From the NCBI RefSeq assembly GCF_031082405.1, contig NZ_JAVHJU010000017.1:174195-238194 (forward strand): a stretch of 64,000 nucleotides of DNA, in the 5' to 3' direction. The notes beneath the pieces are model-generated. The model had not been told where the DNA came from and searched no databases. It was given only the letters and a program-made list of their open reading frames with translations. The position numbers were made by a program, and so were the translations under genes. The stretch comes from Amycolatopsis sp. A133 (lineage in GTDB: Bacteria > Actinomycetota > Actinomycetes > Mycobacteriales > Pseudonocardiaceae). Below, one piece after another: positions 15,619 through 23,524 of the stretch (the first letter of the stretch is position 1; each line of letters begins with the position of its first letter).

Positions 15619-18600
15619 AGTCCCGCGACTTCGCTTTGATGCGCATCGGCAGCGGCTCGACGCGGTGGGCGAGAACGCTGACCACGCCGTCGGCCTTCTC
15701 CACCACCCCGCGGATCAGCAGCGCCGGGCTGCTGCGCGCGACCCGGTGGTAGCGCTGCCAGAGGCCGAGCGTGCAGATCACGTTCACCATCCCCGTTTCG
15801 TCTTCGATGTTGAGGAAGGTGACCCCGCCCGCGGTCGCGGGGCGCTGCCGGTGCGTGACCGCGCCGCCGATCAGCACGCGCGCGCCGTCCTCGAGGTCCG
15901 CCAGGCCGCTCGCCGGGACGACGCCCAGCTCGTCGAGGCGGTCGCGGATGAACTCGGTCGGGTAGCTGCCCGGCGACACCCCGGTCGCCCAGACGTCGGC
16001 CGCCGCGACGTCGAGCCCGTCCATCCCGGGCAGCACCGGCGCCTGCGCGCCGACCAGGCCGGGCAGCTTCTCCGGGCGTTCCCCGGCGACCGCGCCCGCG
16101 GTCCACAGCGCCTGGCGGCGGTCACCGCCGAAGCCGGCGAACGCCCCGGCCGTGGCCAGCGCCTCGATCTGCGGCGTGGTCAGCCGCACGCGGCGGGCGA
16201 CGTCGGCCATGTCGGTGTAACCGCCGTTCGCCGTGCGCTCGGCCACGATCTGCTTCGCGACGTCTTCGCCGATCTTCCGCACGGTGCTCAGGCCGGTGCG
16301 GACGGCGTGGAGTTCTCCCCCGTCCGGCAACGGTTCCAGCGTCGCGTGCGGCAGGCTGCGGTTGATGTCGGGGCCGTGCACGGTGACGCCGTGGCGCCGC
16401 GCGTCGGCGACCAGCGACTGCGGTGAGTAGAACCCCATCGGCTGCGCGCGCAGCAGACCCGCCAGGAACGCGTCCGGGTGGTAGTGCTTGAAGTAGGCAC
16501 TCGAAAACACCAGGTGCGCGAAGCTCAGCGCGTGGCTCTCCGGGAAGCCGAAGTTCGCGAAGGCCTTCAACTTGAGGAAGATCTTCTGCGCGAGTTCCGC
16601 TTCGACGCCGTTCGCGGCGGCGCCGTCGAGGAACCGCTGCCGCAGCCGGTCCATCTTCCGGTCAGATCGTTTCGATCCCATCGCGTGCCGCAGCTGGTCG
16701 GCCTCGGCCGCCGTGAAGTTCGCGACGTCCAGCGCGATCTGCATCATCTGCTCCTGGAACAGCGGCACGCCCTTCGTCTTGTGCAGCGCCTTTTCCAGCA
16801 ACGGGTGGTCGTAGGCCCACTTCTCGCGGCCCTGCTTGCGGCGGATGTACGGGTGCACCGAGCCGCCCTGGATCGGGCCGGGCCGGATCAGCGCGACCTC
16901 GACGGCGAGGTCGTAGAACTCGCGGGGCTGCAGCCGCGGCAGCGTCGCCAGCTGGGCGCGGCTCTCCACCTGGAACACGCCGATCGCGTCGGCGCGGCAC
17001 AGCATGTCGTAGATCTGCTGGTCGGCGAGGTCCAGCTCGGCGAGGTCGATCTTTTTGCCCTTGTATTCGCCGACAAGATCGATCATGTAGTGCAGCGCCG
17101 AAAGCATGCCGAGGCCGAGGAGGTCGAACTTGACCAGCCCGGCGGCGGCGCAGTCCTCCTTCTCCCACTGGATCACGCTGCGATCGGCCATCCGCGCCCA
17201 CTCGACCGGGACGACCTGGCTCACCGGCTCCCGGCACATCACCATCCCGCCGGAGTGGATGCCCAGGTGCCGAGGGAAGTCTTCGAGCGCGAAGGCGAGC
17301 TGCACGACCTCGTCCGGGATGTCGTGGTCGTGGTCCTTTTCGGTGCTGTGCAACGAGCCCCAGCGGTCGATCTGCTTGCTCCAGGCGTCCTGCTGACCCG
17401 GCGAGTAGCCGAGCGCCCTGGCGGCGTCGCGGACAGCGGACCGGGCGCGGTAGGTGATGACGTTGGCGACCTGGGCGGTTCTCAGGCGGCCGTGTTTCCC
17501 GAAGACGTATTGGATGGCCTCTTCGCGGCGGTCGGACTCGATGTCGAGGTCGATGTCGGGGTAGCCGTCCCGGTCCGGGGCGAGGAAGCGTTCGAAGAGC
17601 AGCTCGTAGGCGACCGAGTCGACCTTCGTGATGCCGAGCGCGTAGCAGACGGCCGAGTTCGCGGCCGAGCCGCGGCCCTGGCAGAGGATGTCGTTCTCGC
17701 GGCAGAACCGCACGATGTCCCAGACGATGAGGAAGTAGCCGGGGAAGCCGAGCTCTTCGATGATCGCGAGCTCGTGCTCGATCTGGGCGTTCGCCTTTTC
17801 TTCGTGGGGCTTGCCCTTGAAGCGCTCCTTCGCGCCTTCCTGGGTGAGTTCGCGCAGGTAGGTCGTTTCGGTGTGGCCTTCGGGAACGTCGAAGGGCGGC
17901 AGCTCGGGCGCGATCAGCTTCAGCGGGAAGGCACATTCCACGCCCAGCAGGGCGGAGCGGCGGACCGCGCCGGGATAGCGGCGGAACAGGACGTCCATTT
18001 CGGCGCCGCTGCGCAGGAACGCCGTCCCGGCGGCCGGCAGCCAGCCCTCGAGTTCGTCGATCCCCCGCCGCGCCCGGATCGCGGCGAGCGCATCGGCCAG
18101 CGGCGCGCGCTCGGGCCGGGCGTAGTGCGCGGCGGTGGTGGCGACGGTCGGCAGGCCCAGCTCCCCGGCGAGTTCGGTCAGGAGGTCGTTGTGGGTGCTG
18201 TCCAGGGGCTGGCGGTGATCGGTGAGCTCGACGTAGACGTTGTCCCCGCCGAAGCGGTCTTTGAGTTCCCGGAGCTTCTCCGCGGCGGCCGCCGGGCCGT
18301 GCGCGACGAGGGCCGAGCGCACCGCGCCCTTGCGGCAGCCCGTCAGCACCACGCACTGCCCGGCGACCTCCTCGGCGACCGCACCGAGGTCGTAGACGGG
18401 CCGTCCCTTTTCGGCGTCGTGGTGGATCTGCCCGGCGGTGATGGCGCGGCAGAGGGCCCGGTAGCCCTGGTCGCCGCGCGCGAGCAGCAGGAGGTGCTCG
18501 CCTTCCGGATCGGGAACGCCGTTCTGCGGGCCCGGCAGCCCGAAGCTCAGTTCGGTGCCGAAGACGGTGTTGACGCCGAGTTCCCGGGCCGCCTCGGCAA

Positions 18601-18922
18601 ACCGCACGACGCCGTACATGCCGTCGTGATCGGTGAGCGCGATGGCGTCCAGTTCGAGGCGCGCGGCCTCTTCGACGAGTTCTTCGGGGTGGCTGGCCCC
18701 GTCGAGGAAGCTGAAGTTGGAGTGGCAGTGCAGCTCGGCGTAGGGAACGCGGACGGTTTCGGCGCCATCGTCGTTGCGGCGAGCGGGGAGGTCTTCCGGC
18801 CGCCGGTAGCCGTCGCGGTGCCGGCTCCAGGCGGGACTGTCCCCGTGGTCGCCGGGAGGGAGGCCGCCGGCGAGGGTGCGGGCGAGGTCCTTCCAGCGGA
18901 CGGGTGGGTTGTTCCAGCCCAT
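15611..18922 (-). CDS. dnaE2: Error-prone DNA polymerase III alpha subunit DnaE2 (ImuC)
   Basis: A 1,103-residue C-family polymerase that performs mutagenic translesion synthesis with ImuB and ImuA'. The N-terminus MGWNNPPVRWKDLARTL is typical of DnaE2. The PHP domain begins YAELHCHSNFSFLDG. The polymerase palm carries YPDIDLDIESDRREEAI near residue 455, and GRGSAANSAVCYALGI lies upstream. A helix-hairpin-helix (TPQIEALATAGAF) and OB fold (VTFLNIEDETGMVNVI) are C-terminal. ATG follows the stop of the preceding small ORF with no gap (TAG then ATG), so it is coupled to the SOS operon starting at imuA'. Confidence 0.97.
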   Translation of the reverse strand: MGWNNPPVRWKDLARTLAGGLPPGDHGDSPAWSRHRDGYRRPEDLPARRNDDGAETVRVPYAELHCHSNFSFLDGASHPEELVEEAARLELDAIALTDHDGMYGVVRFAEAARELGVNTVFGTELSFGLPGPQNGVPDPEGEHLLLLARGDQGYRALCRAITAGQIHHDAEKGRPVYDLGAVAEEVAGQCVVLTGCRKGAVRSALVAHGPAAAAEKLRELKDRFGGDNVYVELTDHRQPLDSTHNDLLTELAGELGLPTVATTAAHYARPERAPLADALAAIRARRGIDELEGWLPAAGTAFLRSGAEMDVLFRRYPGAVRRSALLGVECAFPLKLIAPELPPFDVPEGHTETTYLRELTQEGAKERFKGKPHEEKANAQIEHELAIIEELGFPGYFLIVWDIVRFCRENDILCQGRGSAANSAVCYALGITKVDSVAYELLFERFLAPDRDGYPDIDLDIESDRREEAIQYVFGKHGRLRTAQVANVITYRARSAVRDAARALGYSPGQQDAWSKQIDRWGSLHSTEKDHDHDIPDEVVQLAFALEDFPRHLGIHSGGMVMCREPVSQVVPVEWARMADRSVIQWEKEDCAAAGLVKFDLLGLGMLSALHYMIDLVGEYKGKKIDLAELDLADQQIYDMLCRADAIGVFQVESRAQLATLPRLQPREFYDLAVEVALIRPGPIQGGSVHPYIRRKQGREKWAYDHPLLEKALHKTKGVPLFQEQMMQIALDVANFTAAEADQLRHAMGSKRSDRKMDRLRQRFLDGAAANGVEAELAQKIFLKLKAFANFGFPESHALSFAHLVFSSAYFKHYHPDAFLAGLLRAQPMGFYSPQSLVADARRHGVTVHGPDINRSLPHATLEPLPDGGELHAVRTGLSTVRKIGEDVAKQIVAERTANGGYTDMADVARRVRLTTPQIEALATAGAFAGFGGDRRQALWTAGAVAGERPEKLPGLVGAQAPVLPGMDGLDVAAADVWATGVSPGSYPTEFIRDRLDELGVVPASGLADLEDGARVLIGGAVTHRQRPATAGGVTFLNIEDETGMVNVICTLGLWQRYHRVARSSPALLIRGVVEKADGVVSVLAHRVEPLPMRIKAKSRDFR

Positions 18923-19369
18923 CTAGCGGCTCCCGGGCTCGTCTCGCTGGTGTTTTTGGTGTTTTTGGTGTTGTTGCTGTTGTTCCGCTGCTCGGCGGCG
19001 GTGCCAGTTCGTGGGGTGGTTCCAGCGGGAGCGGGCCTCGGCTTCGCTCATGGGGCTCGGTTTCGGCGGCTCGGGGTGGCGGCCTGCGTTCGTCGGGTGG
19101 TTCCTGCGCGAGCGGGCCTCGGCGTCGCTCATCCGGCAGCCGTTTTCCCGCGACGGTCGCGGGACCGGCAGCGCGATCACCGGGCAAACCCAGTCATCGT
19201 CGTCGGCGGGTAGCTCCGGGAGCTGCCCGTGGACCGTCCACCTGCCGGGCGAGGCGGCCTCGTCCGAGGCCGGCTCGGGAATCCCGCGCAGCCACTCGCG
19301 CTCCTCCGACGTCGCGCCGGGTTCGGATCGCAGCCAGTTCCGCAGCCGTCGTGCGTAGTTCTCGTCCAT
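18923..19369 (-). CDS. Uncharacterised mutasome-operon protein with duplicated NHPTN motif
   Basis: A 148-residue protein of unknown function between imuB and dnaE2. Residues 1-30 form a charged helix (DENYARRLRNWLRSEPG). The middle is acidic (LPADDDDWVCPVIALP). The C-terminal third holds two copies of M-S-(D/E)-A-E-A-R-S-R-x-N-H-P-T-N, at about 82-96 and 110-124. It ends in a Gln/His/Lys tract (EQQQQHQKHQKHQRDE). The second copy, RWNHPTNW, resembles the GWNNPPVRW N-terminus of DnaE2. It starts 2 nt after the imuB stop and ends immediately before dnaE2, which supports it as a real, coupled gene. Confidence 0.75.
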   Translation of the reverse strand: MDENYARRLRNWLRSEPGATSEEREWLRGIPEPASDEAASPGRWTVHGQLPELPADDDDWVCPVIALPVPRPSRENGCRMSDAEARSRRNHPTNAGRHPEPPKPSPMSEAEARSRWNHPTNWHRRRAAEQQQQHQKHQKHQRDEPGSR

Positions 19370-19371
19370 GC

Positions 19372-20979
19372 TCAGTCGTACACTCCCTCGACCGTCCACA
19401 GTGGATTTTCCGTGCCCGCGCAGTGCACCAGCACCGCTTCGGGCGGCTCGTCTCCCTCGCCGGTCAGCACCAGCTGCAGCCGCGCGCGCCGCGGCCCCGG
19501 CCGCCGCCGGTCGCCCGCCAGGGGCCACGGCCCCGCCCAGCCCACGACTTCCCGGCCCGCGCCGCCCGCGATGGTGAGGCGTCGCGGGGGTGCCGTCACC
19601 TGGTCGCGGGCGGTGATCCCGACCGCGCGGCCACCGTCGTCGAAGACCTGTGCCGGCACCGGCCGGTCGAGGACCGTCGCCGGGGACGGGGACGGCAGCC
19701 GTCCCGGCCAGGTCGCGTCCGGCGGCGTCGTCCGCTCGCGCGGGTCGCCCCAGGGCACCAGCCGGACCCGTCCCGCGGGGTCGCGGCCGCCGTCGAGCAC
19801 CGGGGTGAGCACGCCTTCGGGCCCGAGCAGGCCCTGGACCCGCACGAACGCACGGGCCGCACGCTCGTCGTCCTCGCCGGAGCCGCCGTTGCGCCACAGG
19901 TCGAGCTGCAGCGACCGGCCTTCGACGACCTCCTCGGGTTCCAGCCGCAGCCGCACCACACCGGACGTCGGACGCTGCCCCGGCGCGGCACGCAGCCAGC
20001 CTTCGAACTGCCACCGCACCCGGTCGGCGACGCCGGTGGGCGTCAGCGGTTCCGCGCACCGCCAGGCCCGGCCGAGGTGTTCGCCCTCTTCGGTGACGGC
20101 GTAGATGCCGAGCCGGGTGCAGGCGAGTCCGTGCCCGGCGAGGCCCGCGCAAAACCGGGCCGCGAGGCCCTTGGCGAGGAACGCGGCGACGTCGACCCGC
20201 TCGACGACCGGGTCGAACTCCTCGGTGAGCGTCAGTTCGGGCGGCGGGCGCCTGCGCAGCGGCGGCCGTTCAGAGCGGCCGCGCGCCAGCCGGTGGGCGA
20301 GCACCCCGGCCACCCCGAAGCGGGTGGCGACGTCGCGTTCCGGCAGGGCGGCGAACGCCCCGAGCGTCTTCAACCCGAGCCGGCGCAGCAGGTCGGCCAG
20401 CTCCGCGCGGTCGGCACCGGGCTGGTCGAGCTCGGTGATCGGAAGCGGAGCGAGGAATTCCGCCACCCGCCCGGGTTCGACGAACTCCCCGCACCGCGCG
20501 GCGAGCATCGCGGCGAAGAGCCCCTCGGCGACACCGACCTGGCACTCGACCCCGGCCGCGGCGGCAACCTCGTCGACGAGCCGCTCGACGAGGACGTGTT
20601 CCCCGCCGAAGTACCCCGCGGCACCGGCAACGGGAACGGCCACCAGCCCCGGCCGCACCACCTCGACCCCGACGACGAGCCCTTCGACCGCCCGCGCAAC
20701 GGGCTCGAACAGCCGAGCATCCCGCCCATCGTCAGCACCGAAGACGGCCAGCTCCGGACAGTTCGACTGCGCCTCCCGCCGTCGCATCCCCCGCCGGACA
20801 CCACTGCGCCGGGCCACGGCATTGCAGGCCACAACCCGATTGGCGCTGAAAACGCCGACGGGCTCAGCCGAGCCAACCCCACCAACGGCGGCCGCGGCGA
20901 CGGCGGGCCAGTCCGGGCACCACAGGACCAGCATGCGGGTGGGGGTGCCGGAGGTGGTGCGTTGAGCTGGGACGGTCAC
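19372..20979 (-). CDS. imuB: Catalytically inactive Y-family polymerase ImuB
   Basis: A 535-residue Y-family polymerase homologue that acts as the adaptor of the mutasome, linking DnaE2 to the beta clamp. Domain order is normal: fingers/palm (MLVLWCPDWPAVAAAA, RSGVRRGMRRREAQSNCPEL), thumb HhH (LADLLRRLGLKTLGAFAALP) and little finger. The acidic catalytic residues are absent (AGAAGYFGGE replaces the SxDE region), as in other ImuB. QLDLW within GRSLQLDLWRNG fits a clamp-binding motif, and ENPLWTVEGVYD is the conserved end. The GTG start overlaps the preceding ORF stop in a GTGA. Confidence 0.95.
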   Translation of the reverse strand: MTVPAQRTTSGTPTRMLVLWCPDWPAVAAAAVGGVGSAEPVGVFSANRVVACNAVARRSGVRRGMRRREAQSNCPELAVFGADDGRDARLFEPVARAVEGLVVGVEVVRPGLVAVPVAGAAGYFGGEHVLVERLVDEVAAAAGVECQVGVAEGLFAAMLAARCGEFVEPGRVAEFLAPLPITELDQPGADRAELADLLRRLGLKTLGAFAALPERDVATRFGVAGVLAHRLARGRSERPPLRRRPPPELTLTEEFDPVVERVDVAAFLAKGLAARFCAGLAGHGLACTRLGIYAVTEEGEHLGRAWRCAEPLTPTGVADRVRWQFEGWLRAAPGQRPTSGVVRLRLEPEEVVEGRSLQLDLWRNGGSGEDDERAARAFVRVQGLLGPEGVLTPVLDGGRDPAGRVRLVPWGDPRERTTPPDATWPGRLPSPSPATVLDRPVPAQVFDDGGRAVGITARDQVTAPPRRLTIAGGAGREVVGWAGPWPLAGDRRRPGPRRARLQLVLTGEGDEPPEAVLVHCAGTENPLWTVEGVYD

Positions 20980-21299
20980 GTGACCTCCAGCAGCCGACCG
21001 CCGAGACGCCTCGGACGGAGGTGGGGAAGTGGCCGGCTCGCGTGCTTGGAGGGTCGGCTGGCGCAGCCAAGCGGTCGGCTCGCGCGCGTGGCGGGTCGGC
21101 TCTCGTAGCCGGAGAGTCGACTCGCGTGCCCAAGCGGCCGGCTGGCGTACCCGGACGGTCGGCTGCCGTGCCCAGGCGGTCGGCTCGCGTACCCGAAGGG
21201 TCGGCTCGCGTACCCGAAGGGTCGGCTCGCGGGGGCGGGTCGGCGGTGCCGCGGGCAGCGGAACGGCACAGTCCGGTTAGGACGGAGAGGGAAGCTCAT
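20976..21299 (-). CDS. Uncharacterised heptad-repeat protein between imuA' and imuB
   Basis: A 107-residue, strongly basic, Pro/Ser/Arg-rich protein. Residues 24-93 are ten tandem heptads of the form A-S-R-P-x-G-(Y/H), for example ASRPFGY, ASRPLGH and ASRPSKH. They are flanked by a basic leader (MSFPLRPNRTVPFRCPRHRR) and a tail LRPRRLGGRLLEVT. The ATG overlaps the imuA' stop (ATGA) and the stop overlaps the imuB start (GTGA), exactly as coupled operon genes do. Caution: the 21-bp DNA repeat keeps all frames open, so coding rests on the junctions. No family recognised. Confidence 0.6.
   Translation of the reverse strand: MSFPLRPNRTVPFRCPRHRRPAPASRPFGYASRPFGYASRPPGHGSRPSGYASRPLGHASRLSGYESRPATRASRPLGCASRPSKHASRPLPHLRPRRLGGRLLEVT
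21021..21230 (-). repeat. Tandem 21-bp repeats, about ten copies
   Basis: Units near GGTCGGCTCGCGTACCCGAAG on the + strand, two of them adjacent and identical (about 21176-21220), the others diverged. The period is exactly 21 bp, so a coding frame is preserved through copy-number change. They encode the heptads of the ORF at 20976-21299 on the minus strand. Confidence 0.85.
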
Positions 21300-22015
21300 G
21301 CCGTGGCCTCGCGGACCCCAGAGCCCACCACCGAGCCCGACACCGGACCGGGCACCGCGCCGGTCACCCGGCCGCCCACATCAGGCAGGTGGAGCTCGGC
21401 CGAGACCGGGCGGGCCGCCGCGCCGCGGCCGTGGGCTCGGACTCGGACCCGGCGTGCACGGAGGTGGCCGTAGCCGTTCTCGGGGCCTGTCCAGCCCTCG
21501 CGGCGGCATGACAGCTCCACGTCCGCGCCCGGCCATGCTCCGGACGACAACAGCACCGCGCCGCGGTTACGGGCACGGGCCGACAGCCGCCGCGCCACGG
21601 CTGCCTGGACCGTCTCCGCGTGGACCGCCACCACGTCCACGCCGTCGAGCAGCGCCGCCGCCACCGCGGGGAGCTCTGGGCCCGGCCGTGGGACCAGTGC
21701 CAGCCGGGTGAGGTCCACTCCGTACTCGGCCGCCGCCGCGAGACCCAGTGACGGCATGCCGATCACCGCCGCCCACGCGCCCTGGGCGGTGGCCTCGGCG
21801 AGCAGCGCGAGCAGCAGCGACGTCCCCCCGTGGACCGCCACCGTGCTCCCGCGCCGGAGCCCGGCGCCGGGCAGCAGCCCGGCCAGCGCCGGGGCGACCG
21901 GGAGCACCCTTCCCGTCGCCCTGGCCCGCTCGGCCTGGGCCGCCACCCGGCTCGCCGTGCTGACCCCGGGCAGGGCCGCCAATCGGGCCACCGACGGCTC
22001 CACCACAGCAGTCAC
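21296..22015 (-). CDS. RecA-like mutasome protein ImuA'
   Basis: A 239-residue RecA-fold protein of the ImuA' type that, with ImuB, recruits DnaE2 in SOS mutagenesis. Recognisable are LPVAPALAGLLPGAGLRRGSTV and the degenerate P-loop region VHGGTSLLLALLAEATAQGAW, then the sheet AAVIGMPSLGLAAAAEYGVDL. The GTG at 22015 is chosen because GGGGAGG lies 8 nt upstream. The longer frame to a GTG at 22123 would begin inside the LexA box and is unlikely. The TGA is shared with the next ORF (ATGA). Confidence 0.85.
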   Translation of the reverse strand: MTAVVEPSVARLAALPGVSTASRVAAQAERARATGRVLPVAPALAGLLPGAGLRRGSTVAVHGGTSLLLALLAEATAQGAWAAVIGMPSLGLAAAAEYGVDLTRLALVPRPGPELPAVAAALLDGVDVVAVHAETVQAAVARRLSARARNRGAVLLSSGAWPGADVELSCRREGWTGPENGYGHLRARRVRVRAHGRGAAARPVSAELHLPDVGGRVTGAVPGPVSGSVVGSGVREATA

Positions 22016-22115
22016 CGCACGCACCTCCCCACCACGGACTAGGGCCGGCGGCCGGGCCTCTCCCAAAACACGACCGACGACGCTGGCTCGCCGCGGGGAA
22101 GGCGGCGGTTCAACG

Positions 22116-22131
22116 TCGAACACCTGTTCGA
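22116..22131 (-). promoter_or_regulatory. LexA (SOS) box of the mutasome operon
   Basis: TCGAACACCTGTTCGA matches the actinobacterial SOS consensus TCGAAC-N4-GTTCGA at every defined position. It is 100 bp upstream of the imuA' start and should place the whole five-gene operon under LexA/RecA control. The divergent GNAT gene starts 103 bp on the other side. Confidence 0.92.
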
Positions 22132-22233
22132 CGTAAACCAGTCAACCGCGAACCACCCGAGGTGTCAAGTCACCCGGTAGTGGGGCGCTGTAATGCAGTT
22201 GCCCCCACCGAACACGATCACTAGACAGACGGC

Positions 22234-22722
22234 GTGCAGCTCACCGACGCCCGCCCCGAAGACGGCCCGGAACTGCTGGTCCTGCAGCGCTGCTGCTGGG
22301 TCCAGGAGGCCGTCCTCAACGACACCCTCGACATCCCTGCCCTGCACGAAACCCTCGACGACGTGCGCGACTGGATCAAGACCTGGTCGGTGTGGGTGCT
22401 GCGGCAGGACCACCGCCTGATCGGCGCCGTGCGCGCCCGCCTCGACGACGACCGCTGGGAGCTCGGCAGGCTGATGGTCGCTCCCGACTTCGCCGGGCGC
22501 GGGCTCGGACGGCGGCTGCTCGCCCACGCCGAAGCCCACGCCCCCGCCGAGGCCCGCCGGTTCGCTCTCTTCACCGGGGCGCGCAGTGCCCGCAACATCG
22601 CGCTGTACCAGCGGGCCGGCTACCGGCTCACCGATCCGCCCACCACCGAAGGCCACATCCGCGGGGCCGTGTACCTGGAAAGGAACGTCACGCTGCGCAA
22701 AAAACCCGGTCCGGCCGCCTGA
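22234..22722 (+). CDS. GNAT family N-acetyltransferase
   Basis: A 162-residue GCN5-type acetyltransferase. The acetyl-CoA-binding motif is LMVAPDFAGRGLGRRLLAHA (R-G-x-G-R near residue 90), followed by FTGARSARNIALYQRAGY. Substrate unknown. The start is GTG at 22234; TAGACA (22222-22227) ends 6 nt before it and there is no Shine-Dalgarno. It shares its upstream region with the SOS operon, so LexA control of this gene too is possible but not shown. Confidence 0.88.
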   Translation: MQLTDARPEDGPELLVLQRCCWVQEAVLNDTLDIPALHETLDDVRDWIKTWSVWVLRQDHRLIGAVRARLDDDRWELGRLMVAPDFAGRGLGRRLLAHAEAHAPAEARRFALFTGARSARNIALYQRAGYRLTDPPTTEGHIRGAVYLERNVTLRKKPGPAA

Positions 22723-22765
22723 CGCTGCGGCGTCGGCTAGATTGCCCGTGGACCTGGGGGTGACG

Positions 22766-23524
22766 ATGACCGAACCGCGCAGACGGCCGATCCGGTGGAT
22801 CGCCGGGGCGCTCCTCGCGGCGGGCGCGGTGGTCGCCGTCGTGGTGACCGCCGGCGGCGGGGTGCCCGGCGCGACGGCCGCGGCGCCGCCGCCGACGACC
22901 ATGGGCGCCGAGTGGCGCTCGTTCCGCGCCGACGTCACCGGGATCCGCCCCGGCTCCGACAACCACAGCCTGTTCGTGCAGGTCGCGCTGCCCGGCAAGG
23001 ACCCCGGCTGCGTCCGCGAGCCGCGGATCGAGCAGGTCGTGGAGGCGAAGACCGACATCCGCGCCGACGTCGTCTACTCGACGCGACCCGCGGCGGGCGG
23101 CTGCCAGGACAAGGTGCCCGCGGAGCTGCGGCTGACGACGTCGGGCCCGATCGCGGACCGGACGGTGATCCTCAACGCCGACACCGGCAACGCCTGGCAC
23201 AAGCTCGGCGCGGGCTGGGGCCACTGCGACCGCCAGGGCGCCTGCGCCCCGCCCGCCGACCACTGCGACCCGGCGTGGATCGGCGCCGCGGTGTCCGCCG
23301 CGGGCGCCGAAAGCCCGGGCACCACGCGCGCCTGCGACCCGGGCTGGCTGGTCCTCGACCTCCTGGTGCGCCAGACCGAGCCGCCGTCCCGCACCGCCTT
23401 CCGCTGGGGCGGCACGGGGTGGACGTCGTTCGCGCAGACCCGGTCCGCCGGGTGCGCGGAGATAACGGCGGCCGAGCCGAAGTTCCCGGTCGCGCTCTGC
23501 AAGGCGCTGCCCGCGCCCGCCTAG
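22766..23524 (+). CDS. Secreted or membrane-anchored hypothetical protein
   Basis: A 252-residue protein with a short basic N-terminus (MTEPRRRPIRW) and one hydrophobic segment of about residues 11-32 (IAGALLAAGAVVAVVVTAGG), so it is anchored or exported. The outside domain is cysteine-rich (DPGCVREP, GGCQDKVP, HCDRQGACAPPADHCDP), suggesting disulfides. No family recognised. ATG at 22766 has GGGGGTGA just upstream; it lies 43 bp after the GNAT gene. The TAG stop shares the palindrome CTAG with the stop of the convergent gene. Confidence 0.8.
   Translation: MTEPRRRPIRWIAGALLAAGAVVAVVVTAGGGVPGATAAAPPPTTMGAEWRSFRADVTGIRPGSDNHSLFVQVALPGKDPGCVREPRIEQVVEAKTDIRADVVYSTRPAAGGCQDKVPAELRLTTSGPIADRTVILNADTGNAWHKLGAGWGHCDRQGACAPPADHCDPAWIGAAVSAAGAESPGTTRACDPGWLVLDLLVRQTEPPSRTAFRWGGTGWTSFAQTRSAGCAEITAAEPKFPVALCKALPAPA

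Noticed and set aside
16478..19213. Long + strand frame antisense to dnaE2
   Set aside because: Composition is Arg/Val/Asp-rich antisense of a well-conserved polymerase; no start signal or family match.
21021..21230. CRISPR-like array
   Set aside because: The repeats are contiguous 21-bp units with no spacers, fixed in a coding frame, and no cas genes are nearby.
22016..22123. N-terminal extension of ImuA' to a GTG at 22123
   Set aside because: That GTG lies inside the LexA box, and a well-placed GGGGAGG supports the GTG at 22015.
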